This document shows positions 16,263 through 25,680 of a stretch of DNA of 34,519 nt, piece by piece (the stretch's first letter is position 1; every line of letters begins with the position of its first letter). The translations under genes and the position numbers were made by a program. The stretch is taken from positions 1 to 34,519 of the forward strand of contig FR890620.1 of the NCBI GenBank assembly GCA_000435075.1, given 5' to 3'. This DNA comes from Bacteroides sp. CAG:770. GTDB lineage: Bacteria; Bacteroidota; Bacteroidia; Bacteroidales; UBA932. The notes beneath the pieces are model-generated. The model had not been told where the DNA came from, did not search any database, and saw nothing but the letters and a program-made list of their open reading frames with translations.

Positions 16263-17177
16263 CTAATGAATCCATTTCTTGAAAAACTTCCAGATTTCCT
16301 CACATGTATCCATGCTGTGCTCACTCCAGCTGTGATTTCCGCCTATGACCTCATAAAGCCACACCTCCGTTTCCGGGCCATCCGGCCACGCCGGGACTCC
16401 TCCCATATAGCGGTGCAGCACGACCTGGCGGGGCTCATTCTTAGGATTATCCACCGGAACTGCATTGACCTTCATAGGAAGGGAATCCACCGCCTCATAC
16501 GAGCAACGGGCTTCATTGACCCATTTGCTCACTGCGATAGGAACGGCAATGTATGCACCCCAGCCTCCCTTGTCCATAGGGTCGCCGTTCCAGAGGGAGG
16601 TCTTGTCGGATGTTCCGTGGACCTCCATCAGAGGGACAGATCCTTTGGCATTGAGGTCCTTCTGCATCCAATCGAGTGTAAGACCGGCAATCGGAGCGAT
16701 TGCGGCGAAGAAATCAGGCTTGAGATAAGCCATCAGGTAGCACATCTCTCCACCGTTGGACATGCCGGTAAGGAAAGTGTTGGTCCTGCTCAGGCCATAT
16801 TCCTTCTGGAGATGACGGGCAAGTTTGCAAAGAAAGTCCACGTCATCGGTCTGCAGACCTTTCTGGAAAGGATAACCGACATTCCAGCAAGTCTTGCCCT
16901 TGCCGTCCACGGCACCCTGCGGATAACACACCGCGAATTTCTCCCTGTCAGCCACCTTGCAAAGATTCTGCCCTCCTTTCATTGACCTTCCGCCATAGCC
17001 ATGAAGAACCATGACGAGCGGCGCGTCAGAGGGAAGTCCGTCGGGAAGATAAAGCATGTACTCGCGTTCGAGTTCCTGATGCCTGAACGTAAAATGCTCA
17101 GGCTCGGCAGCATTGACGTTGCCGAAAAAGAAAACTGCCGCAACTACGGCGACAGTCAACGATAAAAATCTATTCAT
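16263..17177 (-). CDS. Secreted esterase of the PHB depolymerase/feruloyl esterase family
   Basis: 304 residues from ATG 17177; the signal peptide (about 1-23, ending NVNA) fixes this start. Alpha/beta-hydrolase: oxyanion region VLHGYGG, nucleophile Ser140 in GMSNGGE, likely acid in VHGTSDKT and His in GGNHSWSEH. This is the LpqC/ferulic-acid esterase group annotated as polyhydroxybutyrate depolymerases; in gut and rumen Bacteroidota the substrate is more likely a plant cell-wall ester, which is inference. The start overlaps the end of the DUF368 gene by 8 bp. Confidence 0.88.
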   Translation of the reverse strand: MNRFLSLTVAVVAAVFFFGNVNAAEPEHFTFRHQELEREYMLYLPDGLPSDAPLVMVLHGYGGRSMKGGQNLCKVADREKFAVCYPQGAVDGKGKTCWNVGYPFQKGLQTDDVDFLCKLARHLQKEYGLSRTNTFLTGMSNGGEMCYLMAYLKPDFFAAIAPIAGLTLDWMQKDLNAKGSVPLMEVHGTSDKTSLWNGDPMDKGGWGAYIAVPIAVSKWVNEARCSYEAVDSLPMKVNAVPVDNPKNEPRQVVLHRYMGGVPAWPDGPETEVWLYEVIGGNHSWSEHSMDTCEEIWKFFKKWIH

Positions 17178-18144
17178 TGTTTCCTGCTTCCTTAAGTTTA
17201 TGAAGCGTACTGAGATATTCCAGACCAGCAACCAGAACCAGACCGACTATCGCCCAAATGATGGCTCCGGAAACCTGAAGGTCAATGACTTGTCCCATAT
17301 TGCCGCCGGACGAAAGGAGCAAATCTGCACCAGCTTTTGCAGCTTCCGCATCCATTCCACCTCTAAGCAGCTGAGCTTCAGCGACTTTGCTCATATCGTT
17401 CCATGGCCATACCTTGACAAGAGCACCCAGGACGAAGCCCACGAGAACCAGCATGGTCGGTCTTTCGAATCTCTTCAGAAGCCAATGGAGGAACTTGGAG
17501 AAGCCAAGGATTCCGATTACGCAGCCAAGTCCGAAGACCACCAGAACCGGGATATTCAATTCATTGACAGACTGCATGATAAAGTCATATTTTCCGAGAA
17601 TCACGAGGATGAAACTGCCTGAAATTCCCGGGAGAATCATCGTGCAGACAGCAATGGCCCCGCAGATGAAGATGAACCAGAGGCTATCCGGAGTCGTGGT
17701 CGGCGACAAGGTGCATATTACTACGCCCAAAACAATACCGACGACAAAGAACAAGACATCATTGACTTTCCAACCTTTGATATCATAAATCATGTAGGCC
17801 GATGAGGCGATGATAAGTCCGAAGAAGAAGGCCCATGTCTGGACAGGGTAATAAGCCATCACATAGACCATCAGTTTTGCCAATGAAAATATGCTTATCA
17901 GAACACCGATGAACAGTGACACAAGGAATGTTCCGTGGATATATCTCCAGAACTCTCTGAACTTGCCCTGAAGAAGGAGCTTCCAAGAAGAAGGATCCAT
18001 CATGGCATTGAGAGAATCAATGATTTCAGTAAATATTCCCGTGAGGAGAGCGATAGTTCCGCCCGACACGCCAGGAATCACATTCGCGGCACCCATGCCG
18101 AACCCCTTGATTCCGGTAATGATGTTTTTTGTCAATCCGTTCAT
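17170..18144 (-). CDS. DUF368 (PopT-type) polyprenyl-phosphate translocase
   Basis: 324 residues from ATG 18144 (a TTG two codons upstream is less likely). It is a polytopic membrane protein with about 8-9 helices. The N-terminal GMGAANVIPGVSGGTIAL and the internal repeat-like ILPGISGSFILVILGKYD are the family signatures, each with a PG[VI]SG turn, consistent with an inverted-repeat fold. DUF368 proteins have been shown in other bacteria to recycle undecaprenyl phosphate across the inner membrane. It lies in a compact run with the DUF6913-like gene and the esterase. Confidence 0.92.
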   Translation of the reverse strand: MNGLTKNIITGIKGFGMGAANVIPGVSGGTIALLTGIFTEIIDSLNAMMDPSSWKLLLQGKFREFWRYIHGTFLVSLFIGVLISIFSLAKLMVYVMAYYPVQTWAFFFGLIIASSAYMIYDIKGWKVNDVLFFVVGIVLGVVICTLSPTTTPDSLWFIFICGAIAVCTMILPGISGSFILVILGKYDFIMQSVNELNIPVLVVFGLGCVIGILGFSKFLHWLLKRFERPTMLVLVGFVLGALVKVWPWNDMSKVAEAQLLRGGMDAEAAKAGADLLLSSGGNMGQVIDLQVSGAIIWAIVGLVLVAGLEYLSTLHKLKEAGNNE

Positions 18145-18162
18145 TGTCAATATTAGTTTTGT

Positions 18163-18696
18163 CTATCTGATTGTTTCCAGGTAACGGGTAATTTCGACGA
18201 AAGCCTCCTCCTGAGAGAAGCATTTGCTTGGAGAGTCTTCTATAACAAGGTCGAACGTCCTGCCTTTCAGCTGCTTACGGCCAATCTTAAACTTCGCCGC
18301 AGAGCACTTTGCTATGCATTCGACAGGAAAATGATTATTATCAATGAGAAATATCATCATGTCCGGTCTTTCCGCAGCGAAGGTCTTTATCGTCTCCATG
18401 CTCGGACGCCCCCACCAGTTCAGATCTTTCTTAAGCAACGTACGATCCAGACTGGTAGTCTGTCTCTCATCTTCGCCCTTTCCGGCAAAATCGAAAAACC
18501 ACACCGCAAGCTTGATTCCGTTGGCTTTGCAAAAAGCCTCAACCTTACTTTTGCATGCCTCACATCCGGTATCCTCCGCATCCATAATCACTGTAGCAGA
18601 ACGGATTGCAGACAAAGGAAGAAGACCGGAGGTGGATTTACCGGCGGTCTTTCTTATAAATTTTCTTCTGAATATGTTCTTGATGAATTCCAGCAT
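18163..18696 (-). CDS. DUF6913-like protein
   Basis: 177 residues, no signal peptide, basic N-terminus (MLEFIKNIFRRKFIRK). The body has strands alternating with helices (IRSATVIMDAED, IKLAVWFFDFAG, ERPDMMIFLIDNN, GRTFDLVIEDSP). It resembles the DUF6913 group, small cytoplasmic proteins confined to Bacteroidota. It has a Cys pair in GCEACKSK and two more in ECIAKCSAAK, but I would not call it a metal protein on that alone. Its ATG overlaps the stop codon of the kinase gene by one base (TGATG), implying coupling. Confidence 0.7.
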   Translation of the reverse strand: MLEFIKNIFRRKFIRKTAGKSTSGLLPLSAIRSATVIMDAEDTGCEACKSKVEAFCKANGIKLAVWFFDFAGKGEDERQTTSLDRTLLKKDLNWWGRPSMETIKTFAAERPDMMIFLIDNNHFPVECIAKCSAAKFKIGRKQLKGRTFDLVIEDSPSKCFSQEEAFVEITRYLETIR

Positions 18697-19764
18697 CAGT
18701 TCTCGTTTTCTTCCTCAACTTCACCGCCATTGACCTTGATGAGATCGCGAATCTCCTTCTTGGCGGCTTTCCATCTTGGAATATCAATCTTCGTGCCGAT
18801 TACTTCGACAACCTTTGCAGCGATTATGGAACCGACCTCACCGCAAACTCTCAACGGCATCCCGAGCGAGTGCGCATAAAGGAATCCTGCCGCGTAGGTA
18901 TCACCGGCGCCTGTCGCATCAAGTGCCGTCGCAGGCCAAGCCTCAATGTAATGATACTCATCCCCGCTCTTTACCATTGACCCGTTCTTTCCGACTTTCA
19001 CGACGGCAATCTTGCAGTGTCTCGAAATCTCGTCCAATGCCTCGCGAGGCTCCTGCTTCGCAAATGCTTTCGCCTCCGACTCGTTAGCAAAGACAATGTC
19101 AACGTATCTGTCAACTATATCATGAAGGAAAGCGTCGTTGGACTCGACCACATTATATGAGGCCATATCCAGAGATATGATGCATCCGGCATTGTGGGCC
19201 ATTTCTACAGCCTTGCGGATAAGCGCCTGGTTCTGAACAAGATAGCCCTCAATATGAAAATAATCATAGCCCTCGAAATATTCCTGCTTCAAGTCTTCAG
19301 GGACCATTTCGAGCGCAGCTCCCATGTAGTTGGCGAATGTCCTTTCCGCGTTTGCTCCGGACACGAACACCATTGACCTGCCTGAAGGATTCTTTCCCTT
19401 GAGAAGCATTGTCTTCACGCCGTACTGCTCCTCGTCGCTCTTGAAAAGATGCCCGAGTTCATCTTCACCTACTTTTCCGATGAAAGCGGACGGCATACCG
19501 AAAATGGCTGCGCAGGTGATTGTGTTCGCTGCTGAACAAAGGGGCGGCGCGGGTGATGGTGTCCGCGGCTGAACCGCCGGCCACATAGTGAAGTCCGTAT
19601 GGTTTCAGGCTCTCAAAGATTCTGTTGCCTGTCTCCATATCCACGAACTGCATGCTGCCTTTCGGGAGGTGGTACATTTTCAGGAATGAGTCGTCAGGAA
19701 GCACCGCCAGGATATCTGTCAATGCGTTTCCTATGCCCAGTATGGATTTCTTTTCTGTTTTCAT
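18696..19764 (-). pseudogene. PfkB-family (adenosine/sugar) kinase, frameshifted by a 37-bp duplication
   Basis: Two overlapping frames make one kinase. Residues from ATG 19764 (SILGIGNALTDILA, MQFVDMETGNRI, VAGGSAADTIT) end out of frame after the substrate loop; the downstream frame carries the rest, with GKVGEDELG, the ATP/anion-hole motif DATGAGDTYAAGF and the C-terminus. The break is a diverged tandem copy: 19506-19538 and 19543-19575 both encode the SAANTITCAA loop, offset 37 bp, which shifts the frame. Removing one copy restores about 343 residues, normal for the family. Either a recent inactivation, a reversible tract, or an assembly join of two strain alleles. Confidence 0.85.
19506..19575 (-). 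repeat. 37-bp diverged tandem duplication in the kinase gene
   Basis: Two 33-bp copies (19506-19538 and 19543-19575) separated by 4 bp differ at a few mostly synonymous positions. The offset of 37 is not a multiple of three. The differences argue against a single recent slippage event. Confidence 0.85.
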
Positions 19765-19788
19765 CGAAAAATATAGTGTTTTTTACTC

Positions 19789-22737
19789 TTACTCTGATTT
19801 CTTCTTGCCTCTTGATGCAGGTTTGTCCGCCTTCGGGGCAGACTTTGACTTTTTGGATGAAGGCTTCGCAGACTTTGCCTTGGAAAGTTTGATAGCCTGT
19901 TTCACCTTGGCCTTACGTGCGGCCTTATCTCCCTCACCAGCAGCAGGTTTCGGAGCCCTTACCTTCTTCACTACGGCTGGAGCGGTCTCAGGCATCGGCT
20001 GAGGAACCTCAGGTGCCTCAGGTACGGTAATCTTCGGCTCTACTTCCCGAACTTCTTCAGAAAACGGCCTATTTTCCCTAAAACTGTTTTCCTTTCTTGG
20101 GTAGGAGCCGCGTCCCCTTGTACCTCTGGAATCACTGAAGCGGTCACGCCTGGGAGAGTCATCTCCATCCTTGCTGCGGAATCCGCGACGTTCGCCACGC
20201 TCAGAAGAGTCACCGAAGCTCTTTCTTCCGCCCTTATCGAAACTGTCGGATTTTCTTCCGTCACGTCTGTCTGAATCTTTCTTGCGGGTAGTCCTATCAA
20301 ATACTTTTACAGCAGGCTTGCGTTCTTCGTACTGTCCCGGAATATCCTCATGATGGCTCATGCGATCTTCTCCGCCCGTCTCAACCAACTCATAATCAAG
20401 GAGTTTCTGCTCCAGATTGGTAGATTTCACACGGATTCTGACAGGGTCACCAAGGTTATAGATGACACCCGTACGCTTTCCTACTATCCTGTAATGTTCC
20501 TGGTCGAATTCGAAGAAGTCTGACTGGACATCACGAAGAGCGACCATGCCCTCGATCTTGGTAGGCTCGATTTCCACATACATGCCCCACTCGGTCAGTC
20601 CGGAGATATGTCCGTCGAACTCTCCTCCGACCTTGTCCTGCATGAATTCTACAAGTTTGTACTTGGTGCTCGACCTTTCAGCCTCAGCTGCAATCACCTC
20701 ACGCTCAGACGCATGCTTGCATTGATCTTCATAATATGCCTTGCTCTGGGAATCCGCGCCGTCGAGGTACATCTGCAGGAGCCTGTGCACCATCGTGTCC
20801 GGATAACGGCGGATCGGAGAAGTGAAATGTGTATAGAACTTGAATCCAAGGCCATAATGCCCGATATTGTCAGTGCTGTAGCAGGCCTTTGCCATCGAAC
20901 GCAATGCGAGGATTTCTATCGCGCTGAACTCAGGCTTGTTCTTGGCCTCGGCGAGGAGTCCGTTCAATGCCTTCGCAAGTTTCCTTCCGTCCTCAGGTGC
21001 CTCCATAGTATATCCGAAGTTGCCGGCAAATGTCCTGAGTCCGGCCACTTTCTCCTGGTTTGGCTCATCATGGATACGATATACGAAAGTCTTGGCTGAC
21101 TTCTTGGCTACACCGTTCATCTTTCCGCCGGTAGCGATAAACTCGGCAACTGAGCGGTTGGCAAGCAACATGAATTCCTCGATAAGCCAGTTGGCCTCCT
21201 TGGAAATCTTCTGATATACACGTACAGGACGGCCCTTTTCATCCACCTCCACTTTCATCTCAGGACGCTCGAAACTGATGGCTCCGGCAGCGAATCTGCG
21301 TTTGCGGAGAATAGATGCAATCTTATGCAATGTAAGTATAGCTTCCTTAAGTTCACGCGGAATCACGCAGCCTTCATAGACCCCGGCACCCATCATCGCC
21401 TCAGAACGTCCTGCGGCTTCATGCTCTGCCCTTGCGGCAGCCTCAGGCGAAGCTTCCAGAACAGGGTCTTTCACCGCCGCATGGATACCGTCGGTACCGC
21501 CTCGGAGATCCATCTCCAGAGACTTTTCCCCATTGTCAATGATCTGCTGGGCAGTCTCATAGGCGAATCTGTAATTCGAGTTGATTACAGTTCTTCCGAA
21601 CCATGAGCTGACAATGCCGGCAAGAGGGGTAATCTCAAATACTGCCGAGAATGTAAGTTTTTCCTCATTAGGTCGGAGTGAGCAGAGCTTGTTTGAAAGC
21701 TTTTCAGGAAGCATAGGCACAGTCCTGTCCACAAGATAGACTGACGTACCTCTTGCCTGAGCCTCTTTATCCACAACGGAACCAGGTGTCACATAATAAG
21801 ATACGTCTGCGATATGCACACCCACCTCGTAATTTCCGTTTTCCAGTTTCCTGAAAGATAGAGCATCATCGAAGTCTTTCGCATCCTCAGGGTCGATAGT
21901 AAAGGTCAATGTATCCCTGAAATCCTTTCTGCCCTTGAGGTCTTTTTCTGTGATTTTGTCAGATATGCTGTCCGCAGCATTTTCCACCTCAGGCTCGAAC
22001 CTGTATGGCAGACCGTATTCTGCCAGGATGGAATGCATTTCGGTATCATTGGCACCAGGCTCTCCGAGCACATCCACAAGATGTCCCTTTGGGTTCGGCT
22101 CTCCCCTGTCCCAACTGTCCACAAGCACCGCAACCTTTAGTCCGGCATGAACGGTGAGGTCCTTTGCCTCGCCATCCACCGTCTCATGAACACCGGCTAC
22201 AGCAAATTCACCGTTGCCGAGCGCCTTCAGATATCCGCTCTCCGGAAGAGGATTCTTCCGTCTGTGAATAGGTTTGCCGTCAATATCGGTTATGTCAATG
22301 CTGATGTCGTAAGGCATCACACGGCTCTGCATGAGGACCCATGCCTGATTTCCTACGACGTGGAGAACTCCCACAAATGGCTTGCGGGACCTTTCAACTA
22401 TCTCAAGGATAACACCTTCCTGTCTTCTTGTATCTGTCTTTTCCTTCGTTACGGCAACCTTGACAGTGTCGGCATTGAGAGCGCCTTTGGTCTTGCCCTG
22501 TCTCACATAGATATCATCATCCATGCCCTCGACCTTTACAAAGACGAATCCGTCTCTTGTCATCTGGACCGTACCGACATACTCCGGATAGTCCTTTTTC
22601 ATATCATCATTACCGCCGCGACCTTTTTTAGAGAAGTTGCCGCCTCTGCCTCCGGACCTGCGTCCGAAACCATTTCTTCTTTCTGAATCTTCGTGCCCGC
22701 GATTACCGCCATTACGTCTTCGTCTGTCAAATGCCAT
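19789..22737 (-). CDS. rnr: Ribonuclease R with extended RNA-binding tails
   Basis: 982 residues, against about 720-810 for typical RNase R. An RG-rich basic start (1-45) is followed by cold-shock domains (about 50-230), the RNB catalytic domain (about 275-645, with DPEDAKDFDDA at 282-292 holding the metal-binding aspartates) and an S1 domain (about 700-785). After these comes a basic tail of about 180 residues: R/D/S/G-rich (805-895), Pro/Glu-rich (897-920), then Lys/Ala-rich like histone H1 (922-982). An insert of about 50 residues (403-452, Ala/Glu-rich) interrupts the RNB domain. It degrades structured RNA 3' to 5'; the tails probably add RNA affinity. Confidence 0.95.
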   Translation of the reverse strand: MAFDRRRRNGGNRGHEDSERRNGFGRRSGGRGGNFSKKGRGGNDDMKKDYPEYVGTVQMTRDGFVFVKVEGMDDDIYVRQGKTKGALNADTVKVAVTKEKTDTRRQEGVILEIVERSRKPFVGVLHVVGNQAWVLMQSRVMPYDISIDITDIDGKPIHRRKNPLPESGYLKALGNGEFAVAGVHETVDGEAKDLTVHAGLKVAVLVDSWDRGEPNPKGHLVDVLGEPGANDTEMHSILAEYGLPYRFEPEVENAADSISDKITEKDLKGRKDFRDTLTFTIDPEDAKDFDDALSFRKLENGNYEVGVHIADVSYYVTPGSVVDKEAQARGTSVYLVDRTVPMLPEKLSNKLCSLRPNEEKLTFSAVFEITPLAGIVSSWFGRTVINSNYRFAYETAQQIIDNGEKSLEMDLRGGTDGIHAAVKDPVLEASPEAAARAEHEAAGRSEAMMGAGVYEGCVIPRELKEAILTLHKIASILRKRRFAAGAISFERPEMKVEVDEKGRPVRVYQKISKEANWLIEEFMLLANRSVAEFIATGGKMNGVAKKSAKTFVYRIHDEPNQEKVAGLRTFAGNFGYTMEAPEDGRKLAKALNGLLAEAKNKPEFSAIEILALRSMAKACYSTDNIGHYGLGFKFYTHFTSPIRRYPDTMVHRLLQMYLDGADSQSKAYYEDQCKHASEREVIAAEAERSSTKYKLVEFMQDKVGGEFDGHISGLTEWGMYVEIEPTKIEGMVALRDVQSDFFEFDQEHYRIVGKRTGVIYNLGDPVRIRVKSTNLEQKLLDYELVETGGEDRMSHHEDIPGQYEERKPAVKVFDRTTRKKDSDRRDGRKSDSFDKGGRKSFGDSSERGERRGFRSKDGDDSPRRDRFSDSRGTRGRGSYPRKENSFRENRPFSEEVREVEPKITVPEAPEVPQPMPETAPAVVKKVRAPKPAAGEGDKAARKAKVKQAIKLSKAKSAKPSSKKSKSAPKADKPASRGKKKSE

Positions 22738-22763
22738 AATTGTTTATGTTATAATATATCCTG

Positions 22764-22771
22764 CAAAGATA
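22764..22771 (-). promoter_or_regulatory. Candidate -7 box of rnr
   Basis: TATCTTTG on the minus strand matches TAnnTTTG, 26 bp before the rnr ATG. No matching TTTG at -33. Confidence 0.5.
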
Positions 22772-22820
22772 AGAATAAAAAAGCAACCTCTCGCACAATA
22801 ACAAGGAAATCAATACAAAC

Positions 22821-22858
22821 GTGCCCCGGCGCCAGCAATACGGCTGGCGTCGGGGCAC
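22821..22858 (-). terminator. Terminator after the C1 peptidase gene
   Basis: GTGCCCCGGCGCCAG (22821-22835) pairs with CTGGCGTCGGGGCAC (22844-22858) with one G-T pair and an 8-nt loop. On the minus strand GTTTGTATTG follows, a weak U-tract. It lies 23 bp after the peptidase stop codon. Confidence 0.7.
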
Positions 22859-22880
22859 ATAACTCTGTATCGGAAACGTA

Positions 22881-24305
22881 CTAGTCTTCAGGAGCGAACA
22901 TAGGGTCCCAGCTCGGGAGAAGAATCGGCTTCTGGTCAAGCATCTTGAGGATGTCAGCAGGGATATATTTCTTCTCTGCAACAACTCTGAACATGTACTC
23001 CCGGAACCACTCGTCAGTCATGACTACGCAGCCGTGAACGCCGCTGTCCGGGCCCCAGCTATTCTCCACCATCCACTTGTCAGCATTGCCGTTTTCATCG
23101 ACATTGACAGCAATGAGAGTCATTGCGTGGGATGAACCGCTCGCATGTGTCTGTACCCTCTGCTTCTTGTCCATGGTGAATTTCACGCCGAAAAGGGACT
23201 CGTAATCATAGTTGGCGATATCGAGAAGGCTTCTGCGGGCATTTGCGAACTTGCCTACGTCACATGAGAAATACATCGCGGTATTGTCTTTCAGAGATGC
23301 GATTGCAACCTCTCTGATGCGCTCGATAGGAAGGTTCACATAAACCCAGTTCTTTCCGTCATAGACATGGCGGTCATAGTCGATTTCATAAACCTTTCCG
23401 TACTCTCTGGTCGGGTCGTTCATGAGCATCACGTAGTTGCCGTCAAGGTCAGCATTGATATACTTCTGATAGAATGACTTAGGAGTGTATTTCTCTGTGC
23501 TGATGACCTTGTCGGAAGCATCGCGCATAGTCCACTCGAACTCTGTCGGAGGCACTCCGAGGCAAAGTGAAAGGACTCTGTAAACGTCTGTCAGGACCTC
23601 TTCCTTAATCTTGAGGAGTTCTGCAGTAGAGTCAGACTTCTTTCCCTTCGAACCTGATGCGGCATAAGCGTCACGGATACGGAGGCCGCCCTGGCGAAGA
23701 ATATTCTTGAGCTGTGAAGCCATGAGAGCCGTATTGTTGCTGCTGAAAGTCTCAGGCATAACCTCAGACGGAACTACACCATATTTCATGATAAGGTCAG
23801 AAACGCCTGTAAACTGTCCGCCGTCGCTGAGAGGGTTCGAGAAGAGCCAATCCACCTTGCGGTCTTCGAAAGGAAGATTTCTCGTGTCAATGACACCCTG
23901 GAGGAAGAGATTTGATTTCTCCAGCTGGTCGAAGAAGAAGACATAGTTCTGAGAGAAGGTGAACGCTCCGAGGTTATACTCAGATATCATCTTGGCTCTC
24001 ATGACGTTAAGTCCCGTGAAAAGCCAGCATCTGCCTGAAGATTTCTGGTCGGTTATGCCCTTTGTGGCAACTCTGTATGTGAAATGGTCGTCCACTACAG
24101 GAGACTGCTCGGAATTGGTCGCAAGGACATTGATAGAAGTTCCTGCCAATGCGTTTTTGAGTGCCTTGTCTGTAGCGCTTCCGGTGTAACCCTTGCTGAT
24201 TCTGGACATCATTTCCGGTGAAATTCCTCCGTCCGTGGAATTCTGTGCCGACATCACGGCCGGCAACATTGCCGCGAGTGCGGCTGTAAGTAACAACTTT
24301 TTCAT
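22881..24305 (-). CDS. Secreted C1-family cysteine peptidase (bleomycin hydrolase/PepC-like)
   Basis: 474 residues from ATG 24305, chosen because MKKLLLTAALAAMLPAVMSA is a clear signal peptide. Catalytic Cys93 in QKSSGRCWLF, His in SGSSHAMTLIAV and Asn in VENSWGPDSGVHG reproduce the papain/PepC triad. In size and layout it follows bleomycin hydrolase/aminopeptidase C, but the signal peptide sends it out of the cytoplasm, as in many Bacteroidota homologues. It probably trims peptides in the periplasm. It has its own -7 box and follows namZ by about 50 bp. Confidence 0.92.
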   Translation of the reverse strand: MKKLLLTAALAAMLPAVMSAQNSTDGGISPEMMSRISKGYTGSATDKALKNALAGTSINVLATNSEQSPVVDDHFTYRVATKGITDQKSSGRCWLFTGLNVMRAKMISEYNLGAFTFSQNYVFFFDQLEKSNLFLQGVIDTRNLPFEDRKVDWLFSNPLSDGGQFTGVSDLIMKYGVVPSEVMPETFSSNNTALMASQLKNILRQGGLRIRDAYAASGSKGKKSDSTAELLKIKEEVLTDVYRVLSLCLGVPPTEFEWTMRDASDKVISTEKYTPKSFYQKYINADLDGNYVMLMNDPTREYGKVYEIDYDRHVYDGKNWVYVNLPIERIREVAIASLKDNTAMYFSCDVGKFANARRSLLDIANYDYESLFGVKFTMDKKQRVQTHASGSSHAMTLIAVNVDENGNADKWMVENSWGPDSGVHGCVVMTDEWFREYMFRVVAEKKYIPADILKMLDQKPILLPSWDPMFAPED

Positions 24306-24326
24306 GATATCAATTTTGTTTGTATT

Positions 24327-24334
24327 CAAAAATA
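24327..24334 (-). promoter_or_regulatory. Candidate -7 box of the C1 peptidase
   Basis: TATTTTTG on the minus strand matches TAnnTTTG, 21 bp before the ATG at 24305, in the gap after namZ. Confidence 0.45.
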
Positions 24335-24353
24335 TTTTCAATGTCATTGACCT

Positions 24354-25625
24354 TTACTCTGCATACAGCAGGTACGGCTTCCGACGGGCCTTGAACTTTT
24401 CGACATCGTCCTTCCACATTGATTTTATCTCTGCGGCGTCTGCGCCCTTCATTATCATTTCGCGGACCCAGGAATTTCCCATCAGTTTATCGAAGAACGG
24501 CTTACTTCCGAAGAAACTCCGTCCGTCCGCAAGAGTCCCCGCAGCAGCGTCGGAACTGGGCTGCGCCATCACTACCCTATAAGCATTGACAACATATTCA
24601 AGGTTCACCCCTTCCCGCCAGACTTCCTCCAACGCTTTGTGTGTCAGGTCAATGCCATAGCACCATTCGCCCATATAATCCGGTTTCACAGCCCCAGGCA
24701 TACTCTCCGGCCTGAACCTGTAACTGTATATTCCCATGTCCGGGCTTCCGTACATTTCGAAAGGATGATCGGTTCCCCGGCCAAGCGAAATCACTGTACC
24801 TTCGAAGAAACACAGCGACGAGTAAAGATATACGGAACGCATGGTCTTCAGATTAGGCGACGGCGGCATTATCAGAGAATATTTGTCCCTGTGAGTGTAG
24901 CCTCGACATGGGACCACTTCGAGATTGCACCTGCCTCCATCCGGGAGCCACCTTTCACCATTGATCATGAGCGCAAGTTCGCCCAATGTCATTCCGTGGA
25001 CTACCGGAATCGGCAGATAGCCTACTCCTGACTTGTAGTTCATGTCCAGGACAGGACCATCCACATAGAAACCGTTCGGATTCGGACGGTCCAGAACTAT
25101 AACTTTCTTGTCGTACTTGGCGCAGACATCCATGAGCCTGTACATGGTGATGTAGTAGGTGTAATACCTGAGACCAACATCCTGGATATCGACCAGAAGC
25201 ACATCGAACAAGGACATGTCTTCTTCTGACGGCTGATTTTTGGAACCATATAGCGAGACTATCGGGACACCTGTCTTGGCGTCAATGGAATTGCCGACCT
25301 TGGCACCGGCATCAGCATTTCCCCTGAATCCGTGTTCCGGTGAGAAAATCACAGTAACATTGACCTTTTTCTTCAGCATCACATCGGCCAGATGCGGGCC
25401 GAAAGTTTTTGGTCCCGACAGGTCGAAGTTCTTGCCTTTCAGGACTTTGTCCCCGACAACACCGCTCTGGTTGCTGAATATGGCAACCCGCTTTCCTTCC
25501 AGACCGGGGACGTATCTGGAGAATTGAGCATCACCCAATATGGTCTTGCCGGATAACGAAATTGCCGCCGTGGCCATAACGACCACGACAGCAATCATAT
25601 ATCGTAAACATATCCTAGTTATCAT
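24354..25625 (-). CDS. namZ: Exo-beta-N-acetylmuramidase NamZ (DUF1343, GH171)
   Basis: 423 residues from ATG 25625; a longer frame to 25667 adds a charged stretch before the signal peptide (MITRICLRYMIAVVVVMATA). Family hallmarks are present: RVAIFSNQSGV, VTVIFSPEHGFRG, PIVSLYG, LVDIQDVGLRYYTY, VLDRPNPNG and LGRGTDHPFEMYG. The family removes MurNAc from the non-reducing end of peptidoglycan fragments, so it would act in the periplasm in wall turnover, fitting a secreted peptidase next door. It follows atpG by about 55 bp. Confidence 0.93.
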   Translation of the reverse strand: MITRICLRYMIAVVVVMATAAISLSGKTILGDAQFSRYVPGLEGKRVAIFSNQSGVVGDKVLKGKNFDLSGPKTFGPHLADVMLKKKVNVTVIFSPEHGFRGNADAGAKVGNSIDAKTGVPIVSLYGSKNQPSEEDMSLFDVLLVDIQDVGLRYYTYYITMYRLMDVCAKYDKKVIVLDRPNPNGFYVDGPVLDMNYKSGVGYLPIPVVHGMTLGELALMINGERWLPDGGRCNLEVVPCRGYTHRDKYSLIMPPSPNLKTMRSVYLYSSLCFFEGTVISLGRGTDHPFEMYGSPDMGIYSYRFRPESMPGAVKPDYMGEWCYGIDLTHKALEEVWREGVNLEYVVNAYRVVMAQPSSDAAAGTLADGRSFFGSKPFFDKLMGNSWVREMIMKGADAAEIKSMWKDDVEKFKARRKPYLLYAE

Positions 25626-25667
25626 GCGGTTGTCAGCTTTATGGCCATCAGGGCCACCTAACCGCAT
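25624..25667 (-). promoter_or_regulatory. Inverted repeat between atpG and namZ
   Basis: ATGCGGTT (25624-25631) and AACCGCAT (25660-25667) can pair around an inner GGCC-rich hairpin; the namZ start codon overlaps its 3' arm. There is no U-tract, so it is not a standard terminator. It could mask the namZ start in a transcript read through from the atp operon, which is inference. Confidence 0.35.
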
Positions 25668-25680
25668 AAAGGTACGAATT

